A stretch of DNA of 64,000 bases from Cloeon dipterum (taxonomy: Eukaryota; Arthropoda; Insecta; Ephemeroptera; Baetidae), in the NCBI RefSeq assembly GCF_949628265.1, contig NC_088787.1:1354501-1418500 (forward strand), in the 5' to 3' direction. The notes under the pieces are model-generated. The model saw nothing but the letters and a program-made list of their open reading frames with translations, ran no database searches and was not told the origin of the DNA. The translations under genes were made by a program, and so were the position numbers. Shown piece by piece: positions 10,320-21,300 of this stretch. Each line of letters starts with the position of its first letter. The first letter of the stretch is position 1.

Positions 10320-11087
10320 GTTTTTAAAGTTTATATTTAAAAATAATGGATACCAAGCAGCAATTACATTAATTCTTCGTGTAACCTTTGTATGGATGAA
10401 AAATTATAGCTACGCTAATTAAAATGGTTTTAAATAAGTTTTATTTTGTATTTTTCAAGCATAGAACGAGTAAAATTTATTTGTTTGCTGTTGTGGCCGA
10501 TCGAAAAAATGGCAAATAATGTCATGGATCTAGAAGAAGCGAACACATCACGTGCTGTGTAAAAATTAAGACGCACGTAGTGAGTGTTATTGTGGCCGAA
10601 AAAGCTGCGGTGGTGTTATCATTTTGGTCTTGACCTTTCTCCGTTTCACAGCGAAAAACAACACAGATAATGGACACACGTATACGAACAATTTTAGACA
10701 GAGAACCCAAAAATTTGGAGACTTGAAATTAATAGAGGGATGAAATGAGCCTTGACTAGTACAATTATTACAAAATATATGAATCCGAATAAACGTACTA
10801 TGGTCAAAACTTATCAAAATTTTGCTGCGAGCGGCAAAAAAGAACGGAGGTCATTAGTGACGCACGTTGTTTGCCGCTGGCGTCTTTTGCTCTCCGAAAA
10901 TTCGAGGCTTGATAGCAAAATTGATTAGCTCATTACTATTTGCGTCCTCTATTAATAAGCCAAAATATACCACTCATATTTCTTTTTTAAGCATTATCTG
11001 ATTTTTAAGTTGGTTAAAAGAAAAAGCGATTTATTTAACTGGTTGAGCATTCAATTTTTATTGAAAACCTCGGACGAACATCCAAGT
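10320..11087. other. Intergenic block of copy 1
   Basis: No gene seen. GTTGTGGCCGATCG near 10490, the AAGACGCACGTAGTGAGTGTTATTGTGGCCG region near 10570 and GACGCACGTTGTTTGCCGC near 10858 all recur in copy 2 (14440-14950). The 3'UTR of gene D starts before 11087. Confidence 0.45.
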
Positions 11088-12547
11088 CTACTCGTTTTTG
11101 AGGTTGCACAGCTTTCCGCGGAAGCCGGGCAGGCAGTTGCACTCCCAGGGTTGGTCGCAGGTGCCGTTGACGCAGCCAGGGTAGGGGTGGCACACGTCGC
11201 AGTTGTCGCCCTTCCAGCCGACCTTGCAACGGCAATCGTCGACTTCTAGGCAGACGCCGTGCTCCAGGTTGCACGTCTCGGAGCAAACTGCACGCGATAA
11301 AAGGGGATTTTACTCTTTGATCGAGCAAAAATCAATTTATTCGAGTTCAGAGGGCACGTACCTGGCGAAGCCTCGAAGATGTAGGACTTGACGCCGACTG
11401 GAGCCTTCAAAAGCCGATATTTTGGGTTTACTTTCTGGTTGTACACGGTCATCCAGAGAGTTCCATTCTGGTCCAAGGCAACAGTGAACGGCCAGGTAAA
11501 ATCCAAGTCGGCGAACTAAAACCAAACGATAAACCGGTTCAAAGACTGAGAATTACTGAGTGAAAGTAGAAAAATGATGAACTCAAACAGAAATCGTAAT
11601 TTGTGACCTACCCCATGGAGAGGTTGCTCCTGGAACGGCTGGGAAGTATTCAAAGAGGAAGTGTAGTTCTTCGACTCAAAGGCGGTATAAATGGTGCCGA
11701 GGTTGTCCATCAGCATTCTGTACGGCTCTGCGGTCCAGGTTCCGATCGATATCGGGATTGCAGTTTCAGTTTCATTCCGCAGTAAAGCAGTGGAAATCGT
11801 GTGCAGTTCGTTGTCGTTCTGTTTGGCTAGGTAGACCTGTCTCGCAGGTCCCTTTTTCGGGGAGAGGGCGATTGCTGTCCATAGTGTGTCTGGCGTTTCC
11901 ACGATCCACGATTGATTTTTCTTCAAACTAAAGACAACGATATGTTTCCGAAAATATCGCGAGATGTAGGCGAAATATCCGTCGGGAGTCTCGTCGAGGA
12001 CTAGATCGTGAAAGAAATAGGGGGAAGAAAACTGATGGACGAGTTCGAGTGTATCGTTCTTCTCCAGGTTGAAAATCCACAATTTGGCATTGCAGCTGCT
12101 GGTTCCCTCATCGAGCACCCACAACCTGCCAATGGCGTCCACTTCCAGCCCTCTAGCAAACTGGATTTTGTTGCAATCCCTCGATCCCTGCAAAAAGATT
12201 GTGACTCACCTTTCCAATTTATAAAATTTACTACTGACATCAGAATGCATGTCCCACGAAGGGAATGGAGTGAGTTTCGGGTGTGCAGTGGACACGCTGT
12301 TGGTCGGGATCGACACCAGAGTAAGGGGAACTATTTCATTGTCGGAAAGGCTGAGGAAGAGCCTCGATTCGTACACAGCCGAGCTGAGAGGCCAAGGGTT
12401 GAAAGCATTCTCTTGCAGAGCCTTTGTCTTGATCTCCTCGGACGGCCAATCGCACTCCAACTCATTCGACTCGTAGACCGGAGTGAAGTTGACGGCGGTG
12501 GCCAGGGAAAAAACGCCGAGCAAGAAAATAGAAAGGAACGGAGCCAT
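11088..12547 (-). CDS. Gene D: secreted Yellow-domain protein with one DOS-type EGF pair
   Basis: Exons 12547-12239, 12187-11612, 11515-11362 and 11287-11088, total 413 codons with stop. Exon 1 encodes a signal peptide (MAPFLSIFLLGVFSLATA) and VNFTPVYES; exon 2 the Yellow core ([36 protein letters not shown]); exon 3 LDQNGTLWMTVY ending in phase 1. Exon 4 encodes two EGF-like repeats with [24 protein letters not shown] and [14 protein letters not shown], which match the DOS layout of Notch ligands. No TM segment, so the protein should be secreted. It is the sister of gene E; the two share exon sizes except for three nucleotides in exon 1. A non-coding first exon precedes it at 12738-12790. 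Confidence 0.9.
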
Positions 12548-12737
12548 GCTCCCAGCCTCTTTCCAACTGTTAACATAAATTGTTACAAAAAAATAAATAA
12601 AAATAAAGTTGACAGCAGCAAGCTGTTTAAAACTATAGGCTCAATAAACACTATGAAAGGAAAGCAAATAACTATTTCAATGAAAGGAAAAATCTGAGCC
12701 ACAATGGACAAAACAAACTTAGAGGGAAAGAAAAGCA

Positions 12738-12800
12738 CTCACCAGACGGGAAAGAATCGCAAGAGAAAGCAACTAGCCGTCAGAGGCTGCGCCTTTTTAT
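12738..12800 (-). promoter_or_regulatory. Promoter and non-coding first exon of gene D
   Basis: Minus strand: AAATAAAAAGGCGCAGCC as TATA-like region, a leader with CTCTTGCGATTCTTTCCCG, then donor CTG|GTGAGTG. The acceptor is GTTAACAG|TTGGAAAGAGG just upstream of the ATG at 12547. Confidence 0.55.
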
Positions 12801-12909
12801 TTCGGACAAGAATCGATGGGGAAAGGGAAACCGGACTCGTGTGGAGGGCGAAGGAACAACTACTGATAATTGTTGCCAAGAGCAAAAAAAACTTCATTTG
12901 GCATTAATT

Positions 12910-13480
12910 CCATTTTGACAGAATTTAATGTGATTTAAACGCTGTTGAAAAACATTCACTGTCCATTTTTTCCCGAAAAATTTGAAAGTTAACAAAACAA
13001 CAAACGTTTATTTTGTGTACATGCCGCGAGAAAATTGAACAGCTTTTTGACCACGAGAGTCCGAAAAGGCTATCGCAGTGTTATCGGTTTGCTCTTGACC
13101 TCTTTCCGTCTCTCAATGCGAAAAACAATCCAATTATATATATTACCCAAAAAGTAAAATACGATGAGAGTACAGCATTAATTAACACGACAGCATCATT
13201 TTGTTTTGAGAATAAAAAAAAAACAAACTCTGATTTCATTGCACTGCTTCACGGCTGAAATTATTTAATCCATAAATGATTGTCTCATGAATAAAAATTA
13301 AACATATGGTTTGAATCAACACGTGATTTAGAGTCTCAGAGGCACGAAAATAATAATTGAAATCTGCCTTTTACCGCTATAAGTGTTCAACTTTTTTTAA
13401 TTTTTTTTCATCCCTAAAGAGCAGCGCTGTCGTCGCTTATTAGCAACCTGTAACCTTCCAAAATTCACTCGGGCTCAGGT
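12910..13480. other. Intergenic between gene D and the zinc-finger relic
   Basis: Shares short blocks with the copy 2 region 16930-17750, for example GAGGCTATCGC near 13070 with GGTTTGCTCTTGACCTCT. No gene seen. Confidence 0.4.
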
Positions 13481-13492
13481 AGACTAGCAGAA

Positions 13493-14009
13493 ATGTCGTT
13501 TCAAAAAGCGTTGTGCGTGATTTGTGAGTGTCCCACGGCGGACGGCGCTGTCCTCGCTGTCCACGTGAACAAGGAAAAATTGCAGAATTGGTTTCTCAAC
13601 GCCTGCGAGCACGAGTTGGCCGATGATATCCTGGATGAGCACAAAATTTGCTACTTTTGCATCGGGGACGCCGAGTGAGTTCAAAGAATTAAGGAATTTT
13701 TCTTTTATATTTGAGGAATTTTCCCTTAAGGTTCCTCTGGAAATTCAATGGAATGACAGATGGAAGCCATCAGATGTGAAAATCACAACTGTGCTACTTA
13801 TTTCCACACGTCTCAAGAAAGAGATGAGCACAACAAGAATGTTCACGAGAAAAGTTCAATTGCAGTTTTTGTGGGAAGGAAGTCGTGGGATCATCAAACT
13901 ACAACCATCATGTTTACAATGTTCATAAAGATTTTCCTGTAAAATGCTCTCTTCGTGAGTGCATTTCTTTTTTCAAAACGAAAATTGAAATGAAAACACA
14001 CTTTATGTG
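13493..14009 (+). pseudogene. Broken zinc-finger gene (ZAD-like plus C2H2)
   Basis: An ATG at 13493 opens a first exon of 60 codons with CVIC near the start and CYFC near the end, a C4 layout like the insect ZAD dimerisation domain. It ends at a donor (GA|GTGAGT) in phase 2. Downstream, 13760-13850 encodes one C2H2 finger (CENHNC, then DEHNKNVH) and 13858-14009 encodes two more (CSFCGKEV with HHVYNVH; CSLREC with H), but the two stretches are in different frames and the first exon's phase does not join cleanly to either. At least two frame breaks make a functional product unlikely. A shorter relic of the same gene lies at 17755-17935. Confidence 0.65.
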
Positions 14010-14140
14010 AGAGAATATGTGGCAATATCACAGATTTTCCTCCATCTCGGATTCATCTTATTGTTTATGCAATTTCTTTACATCTTTACAACCCGATGTC
14101 ACAGGGCAGATATCTCGGATATCCAATTTCTTGCTGGGTG

Positions 14141-14225
14141 GATGATTCGCAAGGGGAGCGGCTGATAGACTTCTTATCCAATACCAAAACGTCCGCACCT
14201 TTTTATATTCCACAAAAACGCAATG
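14141..14225 (-). pseudogene. Orphan copy of the gene C promoter
   Basis: The minus strand repeats the gene C promoter: AATATAAAAAGGTGCGGACG, then CTTGCGAATCATCCA, with high similarity to 10206-10275. Here no Yellow coding exon follows; the sequence runs into a GGATATCC remnant and the zinc-finger relic. It marks the left edge of duplicated copy 2. Confidence 0.6.
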
Positions 14226-14229
14226 ATAA

Positions 14230-15140
14230 GAATAGGACAGACTAAATTTTGGTGGTTTTTAAAGTTATTAATTAAAATAACGGATACACCAAGCAGCAAT
14301 GTTACATTCATTCTTTGTGTGGATGAAAATACAAGGGAATATTCTAGCTATGGTTGTTACAATGGTTTTAAATATATATTAATTTTGTTATATTCATGCA
14401 TCGAAGGATCGAGTGAAAAAATTGATCTGTTTGCTCTTGTGGCCGATCGAAAATACAAATGGCAAAGGTCATGGATCTCGAAGAAGCGAGCACATCACGT
14501 GCTGTGTAAAAATTAAGACGCACGTACTGAGTGTTATTGTGGCCGAAAAGGTTGCGGCAGTGCGTTATCAATTTGGTCTTGACCTTTCTTCGTTTCACAG
14601 ATAATGGTCACACGTATACGAACAAATTCACAATTTGAGACACAGTACCCAACAAATTGGATAGTTGAAATTCTCTTATTTGATTTGAGAGTGACAAAAC
14701 AATTTTCTCCTCACAATAGACGCGTGAAAGACGCTGCTCTCACCTTTTTTAAAAGAATGTATTGTTTTTTCTTGGGACAGCGAGCTGAAGGGCAACGTTT
14801 CGGCCAAGAACTCGGATCATGCGTTGATTTCGCAATAAAATTAACACTTCATTCATAGTCTGATGAATTATATTAGATGAAAATTATCAAAATTTGGCTT
14901 TGGGTGGCAAAAGAGAGCAGAGGTCAGTAGTGACGTACGTTGTTTGTCGCTGGAGTGTCCTTTGCACTCCGAAAACTCAAGGCTTGATAGAAAAATCGAT
15001 AACTCATATCGCATCGAAAACATTGCTTATTTTCATATATTTAAATCGTTATTTCAAGTTTGTTGGTTTAAAGAAAAAACGAATAATTTAACTGGTTGAG
15101 CATTCAATTTTTATTGAAAACCTCGGACGAACATCCAAGT
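14230..15140. other. Intergenic block of copy 2
   Basis: Counterpart of 10320-11087, with matching blocks near 14400-14600 and 14880-14990. No gene seen. The 3'UTR of gene E begins just before 15141. Confidence 0.45.
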
Positions 15141-16592
15141 TTACTCGTTTTTGAGGTTGCACAGCTTTCCACGGAAGCCGGGCAGGCAGTTGCACTCCCA
15201 GGGTTGGTCGCAGGTGCCGTTGACGCAGCCAGGGTAGGGTTGGCACACGTCACAGTTGTCACCCTTCCAGCCGACCTTGCAACGGCAGTCGTCGACTTCC
15301 AGGCATACGCCGTGCTCCAGGTTGCACGTCTCCGAGCAAACTACGTGATAAAAGGGGATTTTACTCTTTTATCGAGCAAAAATCAATTTATTCGAGTTCA
15401 GAGAGCACGTACCTGGCGTAGCCTCGAAGATGTAGGACTTGACGCCGACTGGAGCCTTCAAAAGCCGATATTTTGGCTTTATATTCTTGTCGTACACGGT
15501 CATCCAGAGAGTTCCATTCTGGTCCAAGGCAACAGTGAACGGCCAGGTAAAATCCAAGTCGGCGAACTAAAACCAACCAATGCACCAATTCATAAACAAA
15601 ATTATGTAAATTTTGGCTGTAATTAATTTCTTCCAACTCAATTAGTACCCTACCCCATGGAAAGGCTTCTCCTGGAACGGCTGGGAAGTATTCAAAGAGG
15701 AAGTGTAGTTTTTAGACTCAAAGGTGGTGTAAATAGTGCCAAGGTTGTCCATCAGCATTCTATAAGGCTCTGCGGTCCAGGTTCCAATTGATTTCGGGGT
15801 GGCAGTTTCAGTTCCATTCCGCAGCAAAGCAGCAGAAATCGTGTGAAGTTCGTAGTCGTACTGTTTGCCGAGGTAGACCTGTCTCGCGGGTCCCTTTTTC
15901 GGTGCGAGGGCGATTGCGGTCCATTGCATGTCTGGCGTTTCCACGACCCACGATTGATTGGTCTTCAAGCTAAAGACGACGATTTGTTCCCGATAAAACC
16001 GCGAGATGTAGGCGAAATATCCGTCGGGAGTCTCGTCAAGGACCAGGTCGTGCAAGAGATAGGGAAAGGAAAACTGATGGACGTGTTCGAGCGTGTCGTT
16101 CTTTTCCAGGTTGAAAATCCACAATTTGGCATCGCAGCTATCGGTTCCTTCGTCCAGCACCCACAGCCTGCCATTGGCGTCCACTTCCAGCCCTTTGGCA
16201 AACTGGATTTTGTTGCAATCCCTCAATCCCTGCAAAAAGATTGTGACTCACCTTTCCAATTTTTAAAATTCACTACTGACAACAGAATTCATGTCCCACG
16301 ATGGGAATGGAGCGAGTTTCGGGTGTGTAGTGGACACGCTGTTGGTCGGGATCGACACCAGAGTCACGGGAACCTTTTCGTTGTTGGAAAGGCTGAGGAA
16401 GAGCCTCGATCCGTACACAGCCGAGCTGATAGGCCAAGGGTTGAAAGTATTCTCTTGCAGAGCCTTTGTCTTGATCTCCTCGGACGGCCAGTCAAACTCC
16501 AACTCATTCGACTCGTAGACCGGAGTGAAGGTGGCAGCCATGGCCAGGGATGAAAGGCCCAGGAAAAAAATGGAGAGGAAGAACGGAGCCAT
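15141..16592 (-). CDS. Gene E: secreted Yellow-domain protein with one DOS-type EGF pair
   Basis: Exons 16592-16281, 16229-15654, 15566-15413 and 15340-15141, total 414 codons with stop. I start at the ATG at 16592 (MAPFFLSIFFLGL signal peptide), which aligns with gene D; an upstream in-frame ATG at 16703 lies in the 5'UTR intron. Exon 2 carries [25 protein letters not shown] and RMLMDNLGTIY; exon 3 LDQNGTLWMTVY. Exon 4 is a DOS-type EGF pair ([38 protein letters not shown]), almost identical to that of gene D, so the DOS module is more constrained or more recently homogenised than the flanks. Secreted, no TM helix. The stop is TAA here and TAG in D. Confidence 0.9.
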
Positions 16593-16761
16593 GCTTCCAG
16601 CCTCTTTCCAACTGTTAACATAAATTGAAATGTGTGAGGGTAAATAAACACTATGAACAGAAAGTAAATAATTATTTAAATAAAAATACAAAATTGCAGT
16701 CAAACACCACGATCAGAGGACAATGAATAAAAATCTCTTTAGAGTAAAAAAACAGCACTCA

Positions 16762-16825
16762 CCAGACGGCAGGAATGGCAAGAGAAAGCAGCTAGCCGTC
16801 CAACACTGCGCCTTTTTATTTAGTC
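16762..16825 (-). promoter_or_regulatory. Promoter and non-coding first exon of gene E
   Basis: Same layout as gene D: TATA-like AAATAAAAAGGCGCAG, leader, donor CTG|GTGAGTG near 16765, and an acceptor GTTAACAG|TTGGAAAGAGG just upstream of the ATG. Confidence 0.55.
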
Positions 16826-16929
16826 AAGAATGCAGGGGAAAGGGAAACCGGACTCTATTGTGGCGGGCCAAGGACCAAAAGATGATAATTGTTGCCAAGC
16901 ACTAACAAAAATTCATTGGGCATTAATTT

Positions 16930-17750
16930 GTGTTCGTTCCATGTTGACAGAAGCGAGGAATGAATTGAATGTAAGAGATAAATGCGGTTAAAATGCATTC
17001 ACTCTCGAATTTTTGTGTTGAAATTTATTAAATTTAATAAAACAGAAAGTTGAGAAAATTAAGCAGTTTGACGCTTGTGAGCATGAGAGGCCAAAGAGGC
17101 TACCGCACTGTTATCGGTTTGGTCTTGACCTCTCTCCGTCGCTCTAACTAAGCGAAAAACAATCCAATTATGTAATCCAGTGTATAACATATTACCAAAA
17201 ATTAAAATGCGGTGAGAGTGCAGCAATAATTAACGCTGTCCCATGTATTTTTCTGCCAAAAAAAAAAATTATTTTCCAAACCCTCTATCGGGGTGCTAAG
17301 TGAAATTGATTTTTAATTGTTTCTTGTTTGTGCCCGACGGAGAAAAATGGCAAAGGTCATGATCACGGCCAGCATCTGTTTGTTTTGAGATTTAAAATAA
17401 AAATTAAATGATTTAATTGCACTGCCTCACGTGCAGACTCGTTGGCTGAAATCAAATCAATTCATTAATTTGTCTAATGGATTAAAATTAAATGTGGTTT
17501 GAATCAACGTGTGATTTTGAGGAAAGAAAAAAATTAAAAAAAAAATCTGTCTGTGACCGCAGCCAAGAGTACAAAGAGAGTGGCGTTTTTTGGGTTTCAG
17601 TCACCCCTTGGATGAGTGGGAAATATATTTTCCTCCTTCTCGGATTCATCTCAACTATTTAAAAAACTGTATACCCTTATCGAAGTAAAAATGTTTCATA
17701 ATTTCTTTAAATGGTGCTAAAAATGTTCAAATGTTTTCTAAATTTTGTTA
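16930..17750. other. Intergenic of copy 2 between gene E and the zinc-finger relic
   Basis: Contains shared blocks (GGTTTGGTCTTGACCTCTCT near 17120; GGCAAAGGTCATGATCACGG near 17350). No gene seen. Confidence 0.4.
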
Positions 17751-17754
17751 CCTC

Positions 17755-17935
17755 CGCATAAGCAGCACTGTAATCTTCTAGCTAGCCACCTGCAACCTTC
17801 CATCGTGCAAATTGGACGTTTTTCTATTGTTTATTTGAAAAGTGATCGCTTAAAAATTGTCAAGTGCAATCGCTGCAAGAGCAAATTCAAATTTCATGGT
17901 TTGTACAAATCGCACTTGAAATCATGCAGATAGAA
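17755..17935 (+). pseudogene. Second relic of the zinc-finger gene
   Basis: The start (AGCAGCACTGTAATCTTCTA, then CCACCTGCAACCTTCCA) resembles the region just upstream of the zinc-finger relic at 13493. It runs directly into a single finger-like motif KCNRCKSKFKF...SHLKSC followed by a stop. The ZAD-like exon and other fingers are gone. It is copy 2's counterpart of 13493-14009. Confidence 0.5.
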
Positions 17936-17939
17936 ATAA

Positions 17940-18338
17940 TTTAAATTCGGACCAAAACAAAAAATATCATTCCTCTGCTTGATTTTTGAAACATTCATTT
18001 TTTAATACGGCATTGATGATTTCTCACCTTGTCGCCGATGTTGCATAAAAGGCGTTTCTGAAGTTTATCAAGTTTTGAGAATATTAATTTGGGAACGCTT
18101 TTTCCGATCCCGTAGAATCCTAGCTGCACTTTTGCGCTGGAGTCATTTAAGAGTTCTATTTTATACGACATATTGATACCGTGATTAACTTTTCTTCGTT
18201 ATCAGTTCTTTTTAAGGAAGCAGCCAATCGCTAAATCAGCATAGCAGTTTTAATTGAACTCAATTCATTTTTATTTCTTTCCTTCCATGTTTTATGTTAC
18301 ATAATTACAATAGAAGGTAGTTGTAAGCTTTTTGTGAC
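17940..18338. other. Intergenic and 3'UTR of the prolyl endopeptidase gene
   Basis: A minus-strand AATAAA lies near 18272-18282, suitable as poly(A) signal for the endopeptidase. Nothing else recognised. Confidence 0.45.
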
Positions 18339-21300
18339 TCAGAAAACGCACTGGATGTTCAGAGAACGCCCGATGAATGAGAGAACGTCCGTGTGCTCTT
18401 CAATCTGAAACAGGATTTTTTCAATTTTAAAAAATTGGAATTGTGTTCAGATTAAGAAATCATAGAATTTTTCAAGCTTTTTACGTAAGTTTCAAATTGT
18501 GATTGACGTAATAAATTAAGAATTTCAACAACTCAAATCAAATATTTTGAAGAAATTAAACTGAAATAGCTGTTAAAATAGTAAATAAACGGCGGCGCCA
18601 AATTTAATGTTTTCATCGTAAAACACCAATCGGCTTAGCTTCAAACTATAAAGACGATTTGGAGCTCACCCATTTGGTGGTGGGCTTGCCGCCGCCATGT
18701 CCAGCCTTGGTCTCTACCTTGATGAGCAGCGGATTCGTCTGAAACAGATACAAAAGAAAAATATCCAATATAAAAGCTGTAGATTTTGGGTTTCAACACG
18801 TCAAAAGAAAAAAGGATTTAGTAAAGAATGCTTAGTGGCAGGATTGAGTCTGAAATCGCAGAGGAAGTGTCTTAAAACTAAATTTATAACGAATGTATAC
18901 GGTGGCGCCATCTGTTGGATTGTTAATACGACTGGTCAAATCGCCTGGAACTGTTGATAGGCATTTATGTCCCGAAAAAAAACCTGATTCTCGTATAGCC
19001 ACGCTTATATTTCTGCTCAGGATCCGAATGACACTCACCTGGTCAGGGTGGTTGCGCAGGGTGTGCTGCAGCTGGGCGATGAACTTGAGAGAGTGGAGGG
19101 GCACGACGCGGTCGTCGTGGTCGGCGGTGAGTAGCAGCGTGGCCGGATACTGCCTCGGTACGTCTTCTTCCAACGGCAACTTGACGTTGTGCAGCGGCGA
19201 GATGGCCAGCAGGTTGGGGAAGTGATCAGGGTCGTCAGGGCTGCCGTAGTCGGACACCCAGGCGTGGCCGATTGTGAACTTGTGGAAGCGCAGCAAGTCG
19301 AGGACGCCGACCTCCGCGATGGCGGCGCCGAAGAGCTCCGGCCGCTGGTTGATGCACGCCGCCACCAGCAGGCCGCCGTTCGAGCCACCCTGGATCGTCA
19401 GACGGGGGCTGCTCGTGTAGCCCTCCGAGATCAGGTACTCGGCCGCGGCCTGGAAGTCGTCCAGACCGTTCTGCTTGTTCAACAGTCGGCCAGCGTTGTG
19501 CCACGACTCACCGTACTCTCTGGAAAAATATACAGTTGTTGGTTTTTGATTAAGTTTGCCATAAATATTGTTCAAATCTATCTGTCTAGGTTGTACCATG
19601 TTGGACACAACGGTTCTCGTTCGATCACCGAAGTTAGGCAACATAACTCTAGACAAACTCGCTACTTGCTGTTTTGCACCTTTCCAGCATGCGTGATTTG
19701 GCTTCACGGGACGAATGTCTAGCGTCCCCGCTGCGGAGGAAAGTGGCCCCCTTGCGGCCTGGTGCGTCATCTGTTCGCGGTGTCATTCGTGCCCTTCCCG
19801 GTCCTCGGACAAGGATAAAAAAGTATAAAAATTACTCACCCTCCGCCCCTGATGTTGGCATAGACGAAGACTCCGTCGAAATGCTGCATGAAGACCAGTC
19901 TCATGACGCTGAAGCAGGGCGTAAGGCTGACGTTGAAGCCGCCGTATCCATACAGCAGGCATGGACTGCTGCCGTCCTTCTTCAAGTCCTTCTTGCGCAC
20001 GATGAACATGGGCACCTTGGTACCGTCCTTGCTCGAGAAGAACACCTGCTCCGTCATGTAGGACGAGGCGTCGAAGTCCTTCAGCTCGGTTTTTCTGTAC
20101 GGCTGAAATTGGAGAATAATTTTTTAATGCATTTTTCTCGAAATAACTCCTTACCACAGGCTCAATGATAGGCTTTGACATGTCACACATGTAAATCACT
20201 CCCGGCGTGAGGAACGAGGAGAAGCTGAAAAATAACTCTGGGTACTTCCTATTTGCAGACACGTTGTACACTGTGCCGAGGTCCAGGGGCAGCTGCGTGA
20301 TCAGATTTCCCGTGGCTAAATCTCGGATTTGCAGCAAGCTCTGCATTAAAAGGCATTAATATTCTTTTAAGAATCAAATAATCAAGGGTCGAACCGTGAC
20401 GTCGTGGATGTAGCGAACGACGAGTTTGTCTTTGTTCGAGAGGACGGCCCAGTCGAGCACGTCCTTCGGGTGCTCAGCCACCAGGGTCCTCCACTGGTCC
20501 ATGTTCGGATTTTCCAGGTCGATGGTAACCAAACGGTAGTTGGGTGCGTCCTTGTTTGTCCGGAAGATGCACTTGGACCCCACGTTTGTCACGTACTAGG
20601 AAAATTAATTTTTAATTAAAACATCTCATAGAAAAGTCAACTTGGTTTCAAGTATTTTTCTTTTTTATCACCTAACTAGAAAACCTTTGCGCAACTAGAA
20701 ATTTATTGTCAAGGCTAAAATTGTTTTATTTTGATTAAAATTCAGTTTCTCGTAAGATCGTCGACCACGACCCCTTATTGGATAGGTATTGGATTGGACA
20801 CTACTTTGGGAGACCCTAACGACCTGTTCCAGGGTACCCCAACCTGAGATATGCTTGACCGGTCATATATGCTTTCTTGGAGCATATTTGGTGATTTTTC
20901 ACCCTTGCCAATCATCTTCGTTCCTCAGGTATTCACTCTTTTAATCCATTTCTCTTCATCGACAGACGGTTGCCCCCTGTGGAGGCCATTTTTCCTTTAA
21001 CGATGACTTACCTTATAGTCAGAGTCCAATTTGTGCACGATTTGGGTGAGAGGCAGCAATCCTTGAGGTCCATCAGGTAGAGAGCCGATCTCGGCAAAGT
21101 ACACCAAATTATCCTTGCATTCCTTCGCTGGCAAGATGATCAGGTAATTGCCGCAGTCGCTCACACAAGCACCTCTGTTTGATTTAAAAAGAATTAATTA
21201 CTTGAATTAATAAAACGGTTAATCGTACATTCTGAAACGCGGCTCGTCGGGGAACTCGGCGACCAAAACGTCCTCCGACTGTGGGGTGTTGAGCCTGTGG

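Larger units (their letters stand above)
10190..18000. repeat. About 4 kb tandem duplication (two copies)
   Basis: Copy 1 runs from about 10190 to 14140 and copy 2 from about 14145 to 18000. Both hold, in order, a gene C-type promoter segment, a conserved intergenic block, a minus-strand Yellow-DOS gene (D or E) with its promoter, and a plus-strand zinc-finger gene relic. Order and spacing match, but sequence has diverged clearly in non-coding DNA, so the duplication is not new. Boundaries are approximate. Confidence 0.65.

Noticed and set aside
19035-19720. Long open frames opposite and beside the endopeptidase catalytic exon
   Set aside because: GC-rich shadow frames of a well-supported exon, with low-complexity Arg/Ser/Thr or Ala/Val content.
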